From Acinetobacter sp. WC-141 (GTDB taxonomy: Bacteria; Pseudomonadota; Gammaproteobacteria; Pseudomonadales; Moraxellaceae), in assembly GCF_000313935.1 (NCBI RefSeq), contig NZ_AMSS01000067.1, positions 1 through 50,888 on the forward strand: DNA of 50,888 nt, given 5' to 3'. Positions 19,077 through 27,881 of this stretch are shown here, piece after piece. Under the pieces are notes generated by a model, which saw only the letters and a list, made by a program, of their open reading frames with translations, did no database searches and was not told where the DNA came from. The position numbers were made by a program, and so were the translations under genes. How positions within the stretch are numbered: the stretch's first letter is position 1; every line of letters starts with the position of its first letter.

Positions 19077-20186
19077 TTATTGCATTGCATCAACACAAAA
19101 TTTAGCTATTGCGCATAATTGCTCATCTTTTTGATGCTTCGATACGATCTGTAGGCCCACAGGTAAACCTTCACTGGTTTCAAGTGGCACTGAAATAACG
19201 GGATGACCTGATAAATTAAATGGTCGAACTAAACCTGTAAGATTCAAAAAAGCGACGGTGTTTTCAGCTTCAGAAACTTTTGGTGGAATTTGCGGAAGTG
19301 TCGGTAAAACCAATGCATCATATTTTTCTAATAAAGCATCGAGTTCTTGGGTTAGCTGCGCTTTCACAACTTCTGCTTGTTTCACTTGCTCTAAAGTAGT
19401 TTCGGCAGCTTTTAATAAACGACCATTTACATCAGAACCAATTAAGCCGGTTTGAGTTAACTCACCAAAAGCTTGCCAATTTTCATAATTAATAATCTGC
19501 ATGCCTGCATCATAAGCAGCTTCAAAATGTTCAACTTTCTCTGAAGTAGTCTGTAAATTGGCTTTTTGAAGTACCTGATGAATACAGTTCCAAATAACGT
19601 CCTCTGCTTTTACATCTAAAACCGCAAGTTTTGGTGCACTAGTAAATTCAGTTGGCTTAAAAGTTGGATCAATAATTTGCATCGCTTTTTCAATCATCTC
19701 GACTGAATTTGCAAAAGGACCAACGCAATCTAAAGAACTTGACGGCGGATATACGCCTTTTCTGCTAACACGACCAAAAGTCGGTTTTAAACCAAAAACG
19801 CCACAGCACGCAGCGGGCATACGGATAGAGCCACCAGTGTCAGTACCTAAAGTAAAGTCAGCTTGTTTAGCAGCAACTGCCGCAGCCGAACCACTCGAAG
19901 AGCCGCCTGGGATAAGTTCAGGATATTTAGGATTGATGGGTGTACCAAAAGCATGGTTAATACCTGTAATTCCAAAAGCCAATTCGTGCAAATTTGTTTT
20001 CGCAATAATTTCGCAATCTGCTTTTAAGATGTTTTTAACCACCTCAGCATCATTTTGAGCTGGTTCAACATTTAATAAAGCGCGACTGCCAGCAATGGTT
20101 TTCAGACCCTGAATATCAATTGTGTCCTTCACCATGACCTTAAGCTTGCCACTTCCTTTATGCACGCTTTGGCTAATAATATTCAT
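19077..20186 (-). CDS. iacH: amidase-signature hydrolase of IAA catabolism
   Basis: Amidase-signature family, 369 residues, shorter than GatA-type amidases. The catalytic Ser-cisSer-Lys triad appears as Lys20 (VKDTIDIQG), Ser96 (GGSSSGS) and Ser120 (TDTGGSIRMP). It is the first gene of the iac operon, with GGAAAAG before the ATG, and is divergent from iacR. It presumably hydrolyses a ring-opened or lactam intermediate; this is inferred. Conserved iac clusters contain it in the same place. Confidence 0.88.
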   Translation of the reverse strand: MNIISQSVHKGSGKLKVMVKDTIDIQGLKTIAGSRALLNVEPAQNDAEVVKNILKADCEIIAKTNLHELAFGITGINHAFGTPINPKYPELIPGGSSSGSAAAVAAKQADFTLGTDTGGSIRMPAACCGVFGLKPTFGRVSRKGVYPPSSSLDCVGPFANSVEMIEKAMQIIDPTFKPTEFTSAPKLAVLDVKAEDVIWNCIHQVLQKANLQTTSEKVEHFEAAYDAGMQIINYENWQAFGELTQTGLIGSDVNGRLLKAAETTLEQVKQAEVVKAQLTQELDALLEKYDALVLPTLPQIPPKVSEAENTVAFLNLTGLVRPFNLSGHPVISVPLETSEGLPVGLQIVSKHQKDEQLCAIAKFCVDAMQ

Positions 20187-20211
20187 TCACTTTTCCATGT
20201 ATTTTTATCTA

Positions 20212-20240
20212 TTCATTAAAATATGGGAAAATTTAATGGA
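20212..20240. promoter_or_regulatory. candidate IacR operator in the iacH-iacR intergenic region
   Basis: Inverted repeat TTCATTAAA (20212-20220) / TTTAATGGA (20232-20240), one mismatch, 11-bp spacer, in the 92-bp gap between the divergent iacH and iacR genes. Half-sites about two helical turns apart fit a MarR-type dimer. Position and symmetry are seen; binding is inferred. Confidence 0.45.
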
Positions 20241-20278
20241 ATTGTCAAGTATTTTTTATAATTTGTTCTCAAGGAAAT

Positions 20279-20803
20279 ATGCAAAATTTTGTTTATAATA
20301 GGATTACCCTTTTTTCACTAAGTTATTGCTTAGCTATGCTTGATCATTTAGAACAATTTCTTCCTAATAAAGAACCGTCGAGTATTCAAAATTTCCCTTT
20401 TTTTTGGGTTTCCCAAGTCAATGGCAAATACTCACAACTCATTGAAAAATCAATAAAAAAACTAGGTATTGATAATACACGTCGTAAAATCATTTTAAGT
20501 ACCAATGCCTTGGGTGAAGCGAGTATCACCGACATTGCTAATCTTTCTACTTTAAAGTTAACTACGGCAACTAAAGCTGTATATCGCTTGGTAGAAGATG
20601 GAATTGTTGAGGTCTACTCTTCTACTACCGATGAACGGATCTCGATGGTGAAATTAACCGCCAAAGGAGTTGAGCTGGTTGAACAGATTAATCAGATTAG
20701 TGTGGTCACTTTGGCAGGCATCCTAAATGCCTTCTCAGAAGACGAGCTTCATAATTTAAATCATCAGTTAAAAAAATTATTTGATCTTATGCCCTCAAGT
20801 TAA
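20279..20803 (+). CDS. iacR: MarR-family regulator of the iac operon
   Basis: 174 residues with a winged helix-turn-helix (ALGEASITDIANLSTLKLTTATKAVYRLVEDGIV) and wing (SSTTDERISMVKLTAKG). MarR proteins are usually repressors released by an aromatic ligand; in Acinetobacter iac clusters IacR governs the operon in response to IAA. Divergent from iacH, with a shared 92-bp control region. The ATG at 20279 has AAGGA at short spacing; a start at 20336 (MLDHLEQF) would give a more typical MarR length, so the N-terminus is uncertain. Confidence 0.87.
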   Translation: MQNFVYNRITLFSLSYCLAMLDHLEQFLPNKEPSSIQNFPFFWVSQVNGKYSQLIEKSIKKLGIDNTRRKIILSTNALGEASITDIANLSTLKLTTATKAVYRLVEDGIVEVYSSTTDERISMVKLTAKGVELVEQINQISVVTLAGILNAFSEDELHNLNHQLKKLFDLMPSS

Positions 20804-21202
20804 TTACTTCATTTGATGAAAAATTAGCTCACTTAGAGCAGTTAAAATTTATCCTTTTTAGCTGCTCTCTTATTAAAAATAATAAAAAACTAATATAATC
20901 AATTTATTATCGTATTAAATTATTAGTATACGCTTACTTAACATACTTTTTAGGTATTCTAACATACTCAATAAGTAATGGAATTTTACATATAAAAAGA
21001 AAATAATAATTCCATGATCTTAACGTTCCAATTATCTCTTAAATGGGTTTAGACACTCTTTTTCAGGTCTGGACAAGGCCAAACTACTCATTTCCAGTCT
21101 ATTTATTATTCAGTTTGAAGGGGGAAATATCGAAAACTTCTGAGGAACAATAAAAACTGGATATCAATTTTTTAAAGCGTTTTATACATAAGGATTAAGT
21201 GT
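20804..21202 (+). other. AT-rich promoter region between iacR and the MFS gene
   Basis: 399 bp without a gene. It holds the iacR terminator near its start and then AT-rich DNA containing the promoter expected for the transporter. I could not fix a convincing -35/-10 pair. No IacR-like inverted repeat was found here by eye. Confidence 0.5.
20835..20870 (+). terminator. terminator of iacR
   Basis: Thirteen-pair stem AGAGCAGTTAAAA (20835-20847) / TTTTAGCTGCTCT (20856-20868) with one G-T wobble, followed by CTTATT. It lies 32 bp after the iacR stop. Confidence 0.7.
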
Positions 21203-22552
21203 ATGAACCAAAGTAATATCGCTGTTGAAAGGACACAAAAGAAAAGCAATGCGTATGCATGGTATGTCGTCACACTTTGTATGTTGGCATATATATTTTC
21301 ATTCATTGATCGTCAGATTCTGGCGCTTATGATCGAGCCCATTAAAGCCGATCTTCAACTTTCAGATACCCAATTTAGCTTGTTACATGGCCTCGCCTTT
21401 TCACTCTTTTACGCCGTAATGGGTTTACCTCTCGCTTATATCGCCGATCGTTTTTCACGACCAAAACTGATTTCAATCGGGATTATTGTTTGGAGCCTAG
21501 CAACGGCAACTTGTGGTTTAAGTAAAAACTTTATTCAACTGTTCTTGAGCCGTATGGCCGTAGGCGTGGGTGAAGCTGCTTTATCTCCAGCCGCTTACTC
21601 GATGTTTAGCGACATGTTTAGTAAGGACAAACTAGGTCGTGCTGTCGGGATTTATTCAATTGGCGCTTTTTTAGGGGGTGGTATTGCCTTTTTAGTGGGC
21701 GGTTATGTCATTAACTTGCTTAAAGGTGTGACCTTAATTCAAGTTCCTCTATTAGGTGCACTTAAAGCCTGGCAAATTGCCTTTTTTGTAGTAGGTTTAC
21801 CCGGCATCATTATTGGTTTGCTATTTATTCTGACGGTTAAAGACCCTGCACGTAAAGGACAACAGCTCAACCAAAATGGACAAGTTGACCAAGTTAAATT
21901 CTCACAATGTCTTCAGTTTATTAAAAAACATTCGAAAACATTCGCCTGTCATTATTTAGGTTTTACCTTTTATGCAATGGCACTCTACAGTCTGACTAGC
22001 TGGACACCTGCATTTTATATCCGAAAGTTTCAACTTGCGCCAACTGAAACAGGTTACATGCTCGGCACGATTCTATTAATTGCAAACACATTAGGCGTAT
22101 TTTGTGCGGGTTGGTTAAACGATTGGTTTATTAAAAAAGGACGCCAAGATGCACCGATGATTACGGGTGTGATTGGTATTGTTGGTCTGATTATTCCAAT
22201 TTCATTTTTCACCCAAACAGATCAGCTCTGGCTGTCAGTAAGTTTACTGATTCCTGCAATGTTCTTTGCTTCTTTCCCTCTGGTGATTTCAGCAACTGCT
22301 TTACAAATGTTAGCGCCAAACCAATTTAGAGCACGTCTTTCTGCCCTCTTTCTTTTGGTCAGTAACTTAATTGGATTAGGTGTTGGCACAACATTGGTCG
22401 CAATTATCACAGATAAAGTTTTTGGTAGTCCGTTAATGGTGGGCTCTTCTTTATCTATTGTGGGTGGCCTCTCTTGTGTGTTGGCTTTAATTTTACTTTT
22501 CAAAGGCTGCAAATTCTTTAGTGAAAGCATGAAAATTGAAAAATTAAATTAA
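21203..22552 (+). CDS. MFS transporter, likely aromatic acid (IAA) uptake
   Basis: 449-residue major facilitator with twelve predicted membrane segments. The helix 2-3 loop is LAYIADRFSRPKLI and helix 4 is FLSRMAVGVGEAALSPAAYSMF; the SFIDRQILALM segment places it in the large-substrate-acid/spinster-like branch. A TAAGGA ribosome site precedes the ATG. It is followed by an OprD-type porin and adjoins iacR, so it most likely brings IAA or a related indole acid across the inner membrane. The substrate is inferred from location only. Confidence 0.82.
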   Translation: MNQSNIAVERTQKKSNAYAWYVVTLCMLAYIFSFIDRQILALMIEPIKADLQLSDTQFSLLHGLAFSLFYAVMGLPLAYIADRFSRPKLISIGIIVWSLATATCGLSKNFIQLFLSRMAVGVGEAALSPAAYSMFSDMFSKDKLGRAVGIYSIGAFLGGGIAFLVGGYVINLLKGVTLIQVPLLGALKAWQIAFFVVGLPGIIIGLLFILTVKDPARKGQQLNQNGQVDQVKFSQCLQFIKKHSKTFACHYLGFTFYAMALYSLTSWTPAFYIRKFQLAPTETGYMLGTILLIANTLGVFCAGWLNDWFIKKGRQDAPMITGVIGIVGLIIPISFFTQTDQLWLSVSLLIPAMFFASFPLVISATALQMLAPNQFRARLSALFLLVSNLIGLGVGTTLVAIITDKVFGSPLMVGSSLSIVGGLSCVLALILLFKGCKFFSESMKIEKLN

Positions 22553-22659
22553 TACACCGCCTTATTCGCAAAACGTACTCTCTGCCTAAACACATAGTGA
22601 GTACCGAAATCTTCAAAATAAGTAATGCCGAGGACTGGCATACATCTTGGAAATGGATT

Positions 22660-23916
22660 ATGGAATCATTACACCGCTTTAAACCGAATGCTTTAGCTTT
22701 TGCAACCTTAGTATTGATGTGTGGCCATTCATTCGCTGCAAATCCGAATCAGCAAACTGAAGATGAATGGAAATTCACTTTAAAAAATGCCTATATCAAC
22801 CGCGACTATGATAATGACGCACTCAAAGATACTGGCAGCTGGTCTCAGGCAGCATCATTATTTTATAAATCGAAAATGCACGACACCCCTTTAGTAATAG
22901 CAGACAAACCAATTACGATTGGGGCCGATGCATCTGTTCAATACGCCGTGCGCTTAAGTTCAGACAAACATGTCGCCGATACAGTTTTGCCTTTTAATAA
23001 AGAAACCCAGTCACAAGCGTCAGACTATCTAAAATACGGCGCGACCTTAAAACTCGGCTATGACAAAACCCTGTTGAGTGTTGGTGAACTCTGGTTAGAT
23101 TTACCCGTAACTGCCGTAGATGCCAGCCGTCAGTTACTTACTTCATATTGGGGAACCAACTTAAAATCACAACTTTCAGATCAGCTCTATGCAGAAATTG
23201 GTCGGGTTGAAAAAGTATCACCACGAAATGAAGAAGACTTTAAAAAGTTTTCGTTCACCGCAAATGGAATCACAAAAGAATCTGATGGTTTGAATTATAT
23301 TGACTTACGTTATCAATTTACGCCGTCACTCAAGGGCGAATATTATTTTGGTAATTTAGAAGACCTCTACAATAAACACTATATTGGGCTAGAACATACG
23401 TGGAAGCAGCCAACTTTCGCTCTTACATCTAAGTTTAAATACTTCAATGCAAAAGATGATGGCAATACTTTTGATATCGATGCTCAAAACATCGGCGTAC
23501 TTGAAACTGTCAAAGTGAAAAACCATACCTTTGGTTTGGGTTATCAACAGATCATTGGTGAGTCAGCCTACCCACTACCAGATGGTTTTTTACCAGAGAC
23601 GTATTTCATTAACTGGAATGCTACGGGCTTCTTTAAAGAAGATGAAAAGTCTTACCATGTCATGTATGGCTACGACTTTAAAGATTATGTTCCAGGCTTA
23701 AACGCAATGGTGAAATATGTTTACGGACATGACTTTAAAGCAGCCAATGGTGAGAAAAACCACGAAACTGAGTCGAATGTGATTTTAAACTATGCGTTTC
23801 AGCAGCCCTTCTTAAAAGGTGTTGCTCTGCAATACATTCGCATTGATTACAACGTTAAACATGGCAATGACTTTGGTGAAGATCGTTTATTTGTGAATTA
23901 CACCAAAAAGTTTTAA
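22660..23916 (+). CDS. OprD/Occ-family outer-membrane porin
   Basis: Substrate-specific porin with signal peptide MESLHRFKPNALAFATLVLMCGHSFA. OprD-like barrel features include DYLKYGATLKLGYDKTLLSVGEL and DASRQLLTSYWGTNL, and the protein ends in a terminal phenylalanine (NYTKKF). The frame is open from a GTG at 22597, but the signal peptide only makes sense from the ATG at 22660, which has GGA upstream. It follows the MFS gene by about 107 bp and probably provides outer-membrane entry for the same small carboxylate. The strong terminator after it ends the unit. Confidence 0.82.
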   Translation: MESLHRFKPNALAFATLVLMCGHSFAANPNQQTEDEWKFTLKNAYINRDYDNDALKDTGSWSQAASLFYKSKMHDTPLVIADKPITIGADASVQYAVRLSSDKHVADTVLPFNKETQSQASDYLKYGATLKLGYDKTLLSVGELWLDLPVTAVDASRQLLTSYWGTNLKSQLSDQLYAEIGRVEKVSPRNEEDFKKFSFTANGITKESDGLNYIDLRYQFTPSLKGEYYFGNLEDLYNKHYIGLEHTWKQPTFALTSKFKYFNAKDDGNTFDIDAQNIGVLETVKVKNHTFGLGYQQIIGESAYPLPDGFLPETYFINWNATGFFKEDEKSYHVMYGYDFKDYVPGLNAMVKYVYGHDFKAANGEKNHETESNVILNYAFQQPFLKGVALQYIRIDYNVKHGNDFGEDRLFVNYTKKF

Positions 23917-23928
23917 TTATCAAAAATA

Positions 23929-23957
23929 ACCCCCTAAAATTTAGGGGGTATTTTTTT
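23929..23957. terminator. bidirectional terminator between convergent porin and SDR genes
   Basis: ACCCCCTA / TAGGGGGT stem around an AAATT loop, followed by TATTTTTTT on the plus strand. It overlaps the 3' end of the convergent SDR gene, whose stop is at 23956. Confidence 0.85.
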
Positions 23958-24699
23958 AGCCTAATTTATTGACTAACCTTAAAGGCAAGACCTTCATGGC
24001 AATACTCATTGGTAACCATGGCCACTGCGGCACATAAGCCTTTACAGGTTGCTTTTCGATGGCTTTGACCAACGCTTTACATCCTGTTTTGGCATCTACT
24101 TCAAATGGTAGGTGTTTAGCACCCTCATTTATTTCAGTACGAATGTAACCCGGGAAAATAGTTGAGACTTTAATTGGGGTATCCAGTAATTCAGCACGAA
24201 TACCTTCAGCCAAATGAGCAACCGCGGCTTTACTTGCCGCATAGGTCGATAAATGCTTTGGTAATCCGCGCATCGCACTCATTGATGACATCACCACCAA
24301 ATGACCAGCGTTTTGCTCTCTAAAAATTTCAACCGCAGCTTCACACTGCGCTAAAGCAGAAATAAAGTTCGTTTCAGCAGTAGCTTTGTTAATTTCAAAA
24401 TTACCTTTACCAATACGGCGGCCATTTCCGACTCCGGCATTTACAATAATTCGGTCTAAATAGCCAAACTCTTGTTTAAAGGCACGAAATATTTCAAAAA
24501 CTTGTTCGTAATTGGTAACGTCCAGACTTTTTGCAATGACTTTAATACCGTACTCATTTTCAAGTTCAGCTTTTAAAGTCTCTAATCTGTCTAAACGGCG
24601 AGCACAAATCGCTAAGTTATAGCCTTTGGCTGCAAATTCATGCGCCATACCCGCGCCCAATCCAGAACTTGCACCTGTAATTAAAATTGTCTTCGCCAT
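23956..24699 (-). CDS. short-chain dehydrogenase/reductase
   Basis: Classical SDR of 247 residues. Cofactor motif TGASSGLGAG (residues 7-16), NAGVG on the central strand, active-site serine in VVMSSMSAM and YAASKAA. Last gene of the four-gene minus-strand operon with the histidine phosphatase, kinase and acyl-CoA dehydrogenase, 15 bp after its neighbour. It could oxidise or reduce a hydroxyacyl intermediate of that pathway; the substrate is unknown. Confidence 0.85.
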   Translation of the reverse strand: MAKTILITGASSGLGAGMAHEFAAKGYNLAICARRLDRLETLKAELENEYGIKVIAKSLDVTNYEQVFEIFRAFKQEFGYLDRIIVNAGVGNGRRIGKGNFEINKATAETNFISALAQCEAAVEIFREQNAGHLVVMSSMSAMRGLPKHLSTYAASKAAVAHLAEGIRAELLDTPIKVSTIFPGYIRTEINEGAKHLPFEVDAKTGCKALVKAIEKQPVKAYVPQWPWLPMSIAMKVLPLRLVNKLG

Positions 24700-24714
24700 G
24701 CTTTTATCCTTATT

Positions 24715-25413
24715 TTAAATCCATGTCAGCAAATCTGGACGCTCAGCTTTTATAAAATGATGTTCATTTAAACTTAAAACCTGAGCTTCATTTCCAACCA
24801 AACGCAAAGTCGTGAGGCTTGTATTCGCAATTGCCCAATTCAATGCAAAAGTTCGATTGGGACTGAGTTCAAGCAATTTTCCAATTGCTACAGAAATCAC
24901 ACCACCTGAGGTAAAAACGACTGCATAGCGAGGTTTGGTTTTCGCTAACTCATCACAAAGTTGTTGCAATGCTGTTTCGACTCTTTCTTTAAAGTGCGGC
25001 CATGACTCATCATATTCATGATGAAAATCGCCATCTGTCCATCGTCCAATGGCACCTTCGAATATTTTGGCAAGATATGCACGTGGGTTCTGTTCCTGTG
25101 CTACGTCAGCTTTTAACAGTTCAGGTTGTTCAAAACGTGGTTCATAGCGTGCAAAAACCTGTTGATGGTTAAACTCATTCCATAAATTATTATGATGAAT
25201 TACTGCATCTGGAAAACATTCATTGAGTGCGAGCTTTGCAGTTTGCTCATGGCGTTGCATAGTTCCTGCAACAACATACGGCTGTTCTTTCAATATTTGC
25301 TTAAAATAACGACCTAGCAAAGTCGCCTGAGCTTCACCATTTTCAGACAGTTCATCATAGTTACTTTTACCAAACGAGGCCTGTCCATGTCTTACCAGAT
25401 AAATTGTGGTCAT
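24715..25413 (-). CDS. histidine phosphatase (phosphoglycerate-mutase-like)
   Basis: 232 residues with the catalytic RHG motif at the N-terminus (YLVRHGQASFG, His9), a second Arg/His site in GTMQRHEQTA and the late VVFTSGGVISV segment. The family removes phosphate through a phosphohistidine. It overlaps the kinase gene by 4 bp (25410-25413), so the two are translationally coupled. A phosphatase beside an APH-fold kinase suggests that a phosphorylated intermediate is handled in this operon; that is inference. A housekeeping role is possible. Confidence 0.83.
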   Translation of the reverse strand: MTTIYLVRHGQASFGKSNYDELSENGEAQATLLGRYFKQILKEQPYVVAGTMQRHEQTAKLALNECFPDAVIHHNNLWNEFNHQQVFARYEPRFEQPELLKADVAQEQNPRAYLAKIFEGAIGRWTDGDFHHEYDESWPHFKERVETALQQLCDELAKTKPRYAVVFTSGGVISVAIGKLLELSPNRTFALNWAIANTSLTTLRLVGNEAQVLSLNEHHFIKAERPDLLTWI

Positions 25414-26531
25414 CTTCTTAAAATACCCTGTATTTTCTGTATAGATTGCTGAGCAAATTCTGATTCTTGCAATTTTTGCTGTGCGATAAGTTTTAAAGCT
25501 CGCACATGTAGGGCATGAATGACAATCCAGAAATCTTTAAATGCAGGATTTCGGGTTTGTTTATGGTAATAGCGATAATAGATTTGCTGAGCAATCACGG
25601 CTAGACGGAAGACACCAAAGACTTCGTAAAAAGTCCAGTTTTCAGGTTTCAATCCTGTTTTTTGCAAATAATATTCAACGACTTCTTTTCGAGAGAACAT
25701 TCCCTTTAAGTGAGTCGGCTGACGGCGTGTTGATCTAAAAATCATGTTATCCGTAGGCTCAACCCAATAGGCCAAAGCACTGCCCAAGTCCATTAATGGA
25801 TCACCCAAGGTTGCCATTTCCCAATCCAGCACGCCAATCACTTCGGTTGGATGCTCTGGATCTAAAATCACATTATCAAATCGCCAATCGTTATGAATAA
25901 TACAAGTCGTAGAGTCTTGAGGGATATTATCGTTCAGCCATTTTCGGACATATTTAAATGAAGGAACGTTAATTGTGCGGACTTTTTCATAGCGCTTATC
26001 CCAACCTTCAACTTGTCTACGGCAATATCCCGCACCTTTGCCTAGTTCAGCTAAAGGCGTGTTCTCATAAGGAACTTGATGTAACTCAATCAGCTTATCA
26101 ATAACGTTTACACAAAGCTCATGAACATTTTCTTCATTAAAACCAAGCTCAGGCGGTAACTTTGCACGAGGAATAATGCCTTCAATGCGTTCCATGACAT
26201 AAAAATCACAGCCAATGACCGATTCATCCTGACAAAGCGCCACCATTTTTGGAAGCACGGGATAATAAGGCGCAAGATTTTTTTGCACCATATATTCACG
26301 GGCCATATCGTGGGCCGATTTCGCTTTTGTTCCTTTTGGAGGACGACGTAAAATTAAATCGGTATTTTCATACTTTAAACGATAAGTCCAATTCGACGCC
26401 CCACCTGTATATTGAGTAACGACTACTGGACCAACCAAATCAACGCCTTGGTTTTTTAACCAGTTTTCAACTGCCCCAATATCAAGTTCTTCACCTTCAC
26501 GTACTTCACCGCCTATATCAATTACCGACAT
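25410..26531 (-). CDS. APH-fold kinase of the ACAD10/11-LvaA type
   Basis: Aminoglycoside-phosphotransferase-fold protein of 373 residues, unrelated in function to drug resistance. An N-terminal lobe (TGGASNWTYRLKY, LILRRPP) is followed by the catalytic loop HNDWRFDN and the metal-binding VLDWEMATLGDPLMDLG. Close relatives are the APH domain of mammalian ACAD10/11 and the P. putida kinase LvaA, which phosphorylate 4-hydroxyacyl-CoA. The gene lies 17 bp after an acyl-CoA dehydrogenase gene, the partner expected in that chemistry. Confidence 0.85.
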   Translation of the reverse strand: MSVIDIGGEVREGEELDIGAVENWLKNQGVDLVGPVVVTQYTGGASNWTYRLKYENTDLILRRPPKGTKAKSAHDMAREYMVQKNLAPYYPVLPKMVALCQDESVIGCDFYVMERIEGIIPRAKLPPELGFNEENVHELCVNVIDKLIELHQVPYENTPLAELGKGAGYCRRQVEGWDKRYEKVRTINVPSFKYVRKWLNDNIPQDSTTCIIHNDWRFDNVILDPEHPTEVIGVLDWEMATLGDPLMDLGSALAYWVEPTDNMIFRSTRRQPTHLKGMFSRKEVVEYYLQKTGLKPENWTFYEVFGVFRLAVIAQQIYYRYYHKQTRNPAFKDFWIVIHALHVRALKLIAQQKLQESEFAQQSIQKIQGILRR

Positions 26532-26548
26532 ATTCTCTTCCTTTAAAC

Positions 26549-27793
26549 TTATACTTTCTTATGACGACCGAAATAACCACGTTTGGCCAACTCTAATTTG
26601 GCAATCATGCCTTTATGTACTTCATCTGGACCATCAGCTAGACGTAAACTGCGTGCTTGCGCAAAGAAACCTGTTAATGGTGTATCTCTTGAAAGGCCCG
26701 CACCACCATGTAGCTGAATCGCCATGTCGACTACTTTTTCTAAAACGCTCGGAGCAACCACTTTAATTGCAGATATTTCTGTTAAAGCGGCCATATTTCC
26801 TAAAGTATCCATTTTATAAGCAGCATACAAGGTTAAAAGTCTGGCTTGATCTATGGCTACTCGCGCATCGGCTACACGTTCAAGGTTTCCACCGAGTTTT
26901 AAAATTTCTTTACCAAACGCCGTTCTAGACATGCCGCGATCAATCATCAGTTCTAGCGCTTTTTCAGCAGCCCCAATACAGCGCATGCAATGGTGAATAC
27001 GCCCTGGTCCTAAACGCCCTTGTGCAATTTCAAAGCCTTGACCTGCACCACCAATAAAGTTTTCGAGAGGCACTCGAACATTATTAAAATGAACTTCACC
27101 GTGTCCATGCGGTGCATCGTAGTCACCAAACACTGGTAACATCCGCTGAATTTCAACGCCTGCCGTATCAATCGGTACTAAAACCATAGAGTGTTGATGA
27201 TGGCGGTCTTTGGTTTCATCTGGGGTATGTGCCATAAAAATAATGACTTTAGCATTCGGGTCCCCTAAGCCAGACGACCACCACTTTTTGCCATTTAAAA
27301 CAATTTCATTACCATCGATGAGCGCAGTCGCTTGCATATTCGTTGCATCACTTGAAGCAACGTCGGGTTCAGTCATACAAAAAACCGAGCGAATTTTTCC
27401 GTCCAGTAAAGGCTGTAACCATTGCTGTTTTTGCTGCTCACTGCCATAGCGCCATAACAATTCCATATTTCCCGTATCAGGTGCATTACAGTTAAAAACC
27501 GTAGGTGCCAATAAACTACGACCAGTCAGTTCGGCAATGTGGGCATATTCTTGAACTGTTAACCCAGCACCGAGCTTTTCATCGGGTAAAAACATATTCC
27601 AAAGGCCAGCTTGTTTAGCTTTAGATTTTAGAGTTTCTAAAAGCTCGGGCCACTGCCACTTTTTCCAGTTTCCATCTGGATTTAACTCATGCACTTCTTC
27701 CCAAAATTTTGTTTCGACTGGTTCTATTTCTTCTTGAATAAATTTTCTGGTTCGCTCAACAAAATCTTGAGCCTTTTTTGAGAGTTCAAACAT
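26549..27793 (-). CDS. acyl-CoA dehydrogenase (ACAD11/LvaC-like)
   Basis: FAD enzyme of 414 residues with the usual ACAD signatures (VFCMTEPDVASSDATNM, GKKWWSSGLGDPNAKV, QLHGGAGLS, DGPDEVHKGMIAK). First gene of the minus-strand operon and divergent from a LysR gene with an 88-bp gap. Paired with the APH-fold kinase, it resembles the system in which a phosphorylated 4-hydroxyacyl-CoA is eliminated and rearranged rather than simply oxidised. Ordinary acyl-CoA dehydrogenation is the alternative. Confidence 0.88.
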   Translation of the reverse strand: MFELSKKAQDFVERTRKFIQEEIEPVETKFWEEVHELNPDGNWKKWQWPELLETLKSKAKQAGLWNMFLPDEKLGAGLTVQEYAHIAELTGRSLLAPTVFNCNAPDTGNMELLWRYGSEQQKQQWLQPLLDGKIRSVFCMTEPDVASSDATNMQATALIDGNEIVLNGKKWWSSGLGDPNAKVIIFMAHTPDETKDRHHQHSMVLVPIDTAGVEIQRMLPVFGDYDAPHGHGEVHFNNVRVPLENFIGGAGQGFEIAQGRLGPGRIHHCMRCIGAAEKALELMIDRGMSRTAFGKEILKLGGNLERVADARVAIDQARLLTLYAAYKMDTLGNMAALTEISAIKVVAPSVLEKVVDMAIQLHGGAGLSRDTPLTGFFAQARSLRLADGPDEVHKGMIAKLELAKRGYFGRHKKV

Positions 27794-27881
27794 TCTTTTT
27801 CCTTTACATCATTATCTTGTCTTTACATCAACATAACTTGAAACTTAATATGAATGAAATGATTTTATTAAATAACACCTC

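Noticed and set aside
19077..20186. GatA subunit of the tRNA amidotransferase
   Set aside because: Too short, no gatB/gatC partner, and located as the first gene of the iac operon.
25410..26531. Aminoglycoside phosphotransferase resistance gene
   Set aside because: It shares only the fold; the operon with an acyl-CoA dehydrogenase and the LvaA/ACAD10-like sequence argue for acyl-CoA chemistry.
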